From Desulfobulbaceae bacterium UBA2213 (lineage in GTDB: Bacteria; Desulfobacterota; Desulfobulbia; Desulfobulbales; Desulfocapsaceae), in the NCBI GenBank assembly GCA_002327225.1, contig DCUN01000167.1, forward strand, positions 2,639-9,105: 6,467 nucleotides of DNA. Reading direction: 5' to 3'. Of this stretch, positions 4,829 to 6,467 are shown piece after piece. Position 1 is the first letter of the stretch; each line of letters starts with the position of its first letter. The notes below the pieces were generated by a model. That model did no database searches. It worked only from the letters and a program-made list of their open reading frames with translations, and had not been told where the DNA came from. A program made the position numbers and the translations under genes.

Positions 4829-6295
4829 CTACCTGAACACCTTGTTGAGGGTAAATACTGGAACGACCCCTGAGACGATCAGATCCGCCAGCACATTGCC
4901 GGCCCCCACTGACGGAAGCTGATCCGCATCGCCGATCAGCACAAGCCGCGCGCCTTCAGGAATGGCACCAAGCAGGGCCGCGGTCAGGCTGATATCGAGC
5001 ATGGAACACTCATCGACAACCAGACAGTCGAGGACTAAAGGCTGCTCCCTGTTTCGTTGAAAGCCGCCGCCCTGATACTCCAGCAAGCGGTGAATGGTCT
5101 TGGCCTCAATCCCTATCACCTCACCCATGCGCTGGGCCGCACGGCCCGTTGGCGCGGCCAGGGTCACAGTGAGTCCCATGGCCTGCAACAAGCTGACCAG
5201 GGTTTTGGTGGTGGTGGTCTTGCCGCAACCCGGCCCACCGGTCAGAATCGCGCAACGGCAGGAGGCGATACCGGCAACGGCGCCATGTTGCTCGGCGCTG
5301 AGCTGAAGATTCTGGGTTGCACTGTAGCTCTGCAACCATTGCTTCACCTTTTTTTCATCAATGTCAATGGGAACACAGAGTTGTCGCACCCATGCGGCGC
5401 AATTCTGTTCATCGTAATAGAGGGTCTTGGAATAATAACAAGGAACTGCAGCCAGGCCATCAATCTCCAGAAAACGGGTCTTCAGCAGATTATCCCGTTC
5501 CATGGAGTGCAGGTACACCTCCAGTCGGTCTGCCGGATCCATCTCCAGAAGTTCTCTGATCCGGGCCAGGATCTGGCTGCTGGTCAGAAAGCAATGGCCC
5601 TGTTCACGGGAAGCGGCAAGGATATGACGGATAGCGGCCATGATCCTGAGCTCTGAGTCGAGTGCTATGCCGAGTGAGAGGGCGACCTTGTCGGCAGAAA
5701 AAAAGCCGATGCCGTAAAAGTCATCCGCCAGCCGGTAAGGATTTTCCTGAACGAGCGACACGGCCTGATCGCCATATTTCTTATAGATACGGACGGCAAA
5801 GAGGGTGGAGATGCCATGCCCCTGCAAAAAGAGCATCACCTCGCGCACCATTCGATGTTCTTCCCAGGCCGTCTTGATCCCGGCCAGTTTTTTCTGGGCA
5901 ATGCCCGGCACCAGCAGCAGATCCTCAATGCGCTCTTCAAAGATGTCAAGGGTGCGTTTGCCGAAATAGCCGACAATCTTGCGGGCGGTTTTGGGCCCCA
6001 CCCCTTTGATAAGTCCGGAGCCAAGATACTTTTCAAGACCAGCCGCAGTCGCCGGTTTTTGTTCCTCGGCCCGCACCGCCTTGAACTGTCTGCCGAAGGT
6101 AGGATGCTGCGCCCAGGAGCCGAAGAATTTCATGGTCGCCCCGGCAAAAACCCGAGTCTGATGCACAGTCACAGGGACGGCCTCATGCTCGTTAAAACAC
6201 TTCACCCGCAACACCGACCAACCGGTCTCAACATTGTGATAGGTGACCCGTTCAACAATCCCCTGGAGCTGTTCTTCGACAAAGCCTTTCTGCAT
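4829..6295 (-). CDS. recD2: RecD2 helicase, N-terminal part up to the TAG
   Basis: This 488-residue reading frame holds the front of a RecD2-type SF1B 5'-3' DNA helicase, which acts in repair and replication-fork maintenance without RecBC. Order: OB-like N-terminal domain (about 6-75, FVEEQLQGIVERVTYHNVETGWSVL), helix-hairpin-helix segments (SGLIKGVGPKTARKIVGYFG 93-112, LLLVPGIAQKKLAGI 126-140, DDFYGIGFFSADKVALSLGI 191-210), Q-motif-like LSAEQHGAV (332-340), Walker A GGPGCGKTT (353-361), motif Ia APTGRAAQRM (381-390), Walker B VVDECSM (426-432), motif III LIGDADQLPSVGAGNVLADLI's core (453-464), and the start of motif IV ending ...LNKVFR. It then meets TAG. The start is fixed by an in-frame TGA seven codons upstream; GGGA lies unusually close to the ATG, so the ribosome site is poor. 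A product ending here would lack motifs V and VI and should be inactive as a helicase. Confidence 0.92.
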   Translation of the reverse strand: MQKGFVEEQLQGIVERVTYHNVETGWSVLRVKCFNEHEAVPVTVHQTRVFAGATMKFFGSWAQHPTFGRQFKAVRAEEQKPATAAGLEKYLGSGLIKGVGPKTARKIVGYFGKRTLDIFEERIEDLLLVPGIAQKKLAGIKTAWEEHRMVREVMLFLQGHGISTLFAVRIYKKYGDQAVSLVQENPYRLADDFYGIGFFSADKVALSLGIALDSELRIMAAIRHILAASREQGHCFLTSSQILARIRELLEMDPADRLEVYLHSMERDNLLKTRFLEIDGLAAVPCYYSKTLYYDEQNCAAWVRQLCVPIDIDEKKVKQWLQSYSATQNLQLSAEQHGAVAGIASCRCAILTGGPGCGKTTTTKTLVSLLQAMGLTVTLAAPTGRAAQRMGEVIGIEAKTIHRLLEYQGGGFQRNREQPLVLDCLVVDECSMLDISLTAALLGAIPEGARLVLIGDADQLPSVGAGNVLADLIVSGVVPVFTLNKVFR

Positions 6296-6334
6296 GATCC
6301 CGCTTAAGTTTGATCAGGAAGGTGGTATTTCATT

Positions 6335-6363
6335 TTTAAATCAAGATGGAAACATGAAGGCAA
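6335..6363 (-). promoter_or_regulatory. Possible sigma-70 promoter of recD2
   Basis: On the minus strand TTGCCT (complement of 6358-6363) and TTTAAA (complement of 6335-6340) are separated by exactly 17 bases. Each matches 4 of 6 consensus bases. Transcription would start near 6328, about 33 bases before the recD2 ATG. The position is right and the match is weak. Confidence 0.3.
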
Positions 6364-6405
6364 GCGAGTAACGATGAGACAGCATATTAGAGTGCGGCAA
6401 AAAAA

Positions 6406-6467
6406 CCGCGCCGCAAAGACGCTGAGAAAAACTTTTTCTGTCCTTCTCAGCGTCTCTGCGCCTCTGC
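6406..6467. repeat. Palindromic intergenic repeat, copy 2 (cut by window end)
   Basis: Bases 6424-6467 are identical over 44 positions to 3226-3269 of copy 1 and in the same orientation. The left arm pairs with the right arm over 6412-6428 and 6444-6460 with one mismatch (6416/6456). Here T6423 pairs with A6449, while the matching pair in copy 1 is A/A, so the left arm has diverged but the hairpin is kept. The right arm runs out of the window. It lies upstream of recD2. Confidence 0.85.

Larger units (their letters stand above)
3827..6295 (-). pseudogene. recD2: recD2 locus interrupted by one in-frame TAG
   Basis: From the ATG at 6293-6295 to the TGA at 3827-3829 the frame is continuous for 822 codons except for a single TAG at 4829-4831. 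The 55 codons after it (complement of 4664-4828) are in the same frame and read as normal RecD2 (AEESSIIRYAHAINKG...), so this is a nonsense codon, not a frameshift. The family normally has CAG/CAA (Gln) here in helicase motif IV, so one C-to-T change explains it. Every other helicase motif is intact, so the event is recent, or the codon is read through, or it is a sequencing error. I mark the locus as a pseudogene provisionally; the two halves are described separately. Confidence 0.6.

Noticed and set aside
5057..5656. A 199-codon open frame on the + strand opposite recD2
   Set aside because: It lies wholly antisense to well-supported RecD2 coding sequence including the Walker A region, and its translation shows no recognisable family.

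Overview
The window looks like ordinary bacterial chromosome from a Gram-negative organism. Protein style (an EF-G2-like GTPase, a long RecD2, a DUF296 protein) and the base composition suggest Desulfobacterota, perhaps a Desulfobulbales-like sulfate reducer. That placement is inference from family resemblance; no search was run.

Layout. On the + strand are the 3' end of a translational GTPase of the EF-G2-like type (1-404) and a MogA/MoaB-type molybdopterin adenylyltransferase (425-949), probably one transcription unit. It ends at a strong, apparently bidirectional hairpin terminator (1010-1037) shared with the convergent purM gene (1076-2131, - strand). Upstream of purM is a 395-base region without a gene. 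It holds a 22-base tandem repeat, two mutually exclusive inverted repeats in an attenuator-like arrangement, and a possible promoter. Next come darP/yjgA (2527-3099, -), a gap carrying a long palindromic repeat (3204-3272), a small DUF296/PPC-domain protein gene (3347-3787, -) and a recD2 locus (3827-6295, -). A second copy of the palindromic repeat is cut by the window end (6406-6467).

How the genes relate. EF-G2-like and DarP belong to translation and ribosome assembly, PurM to purine synthesis, MogA to molybdenum cofactor synthesis, and RecD2 to DNA repair. They are housekeeping genes that happen to be neighbours, not a defence or mobile system. recD2 and the DUF296 gene are probably co-transcribed (39-base gap, good ribosome site).

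Most notable points: (1) recD2 is interrupted by a single in-frame TAG exactly where helicase motif IV normally has a glutamine, with the rest of the reading frame intact; (2) the purM upstream region has alternative hairpins followed by a U-run; (3) two same-orientation copies of a palindromic repeat flank the recD2-DUF296 unit. I found no CRISPR array, tRNA, rRNA, transposase or clearly new multi-gene system.
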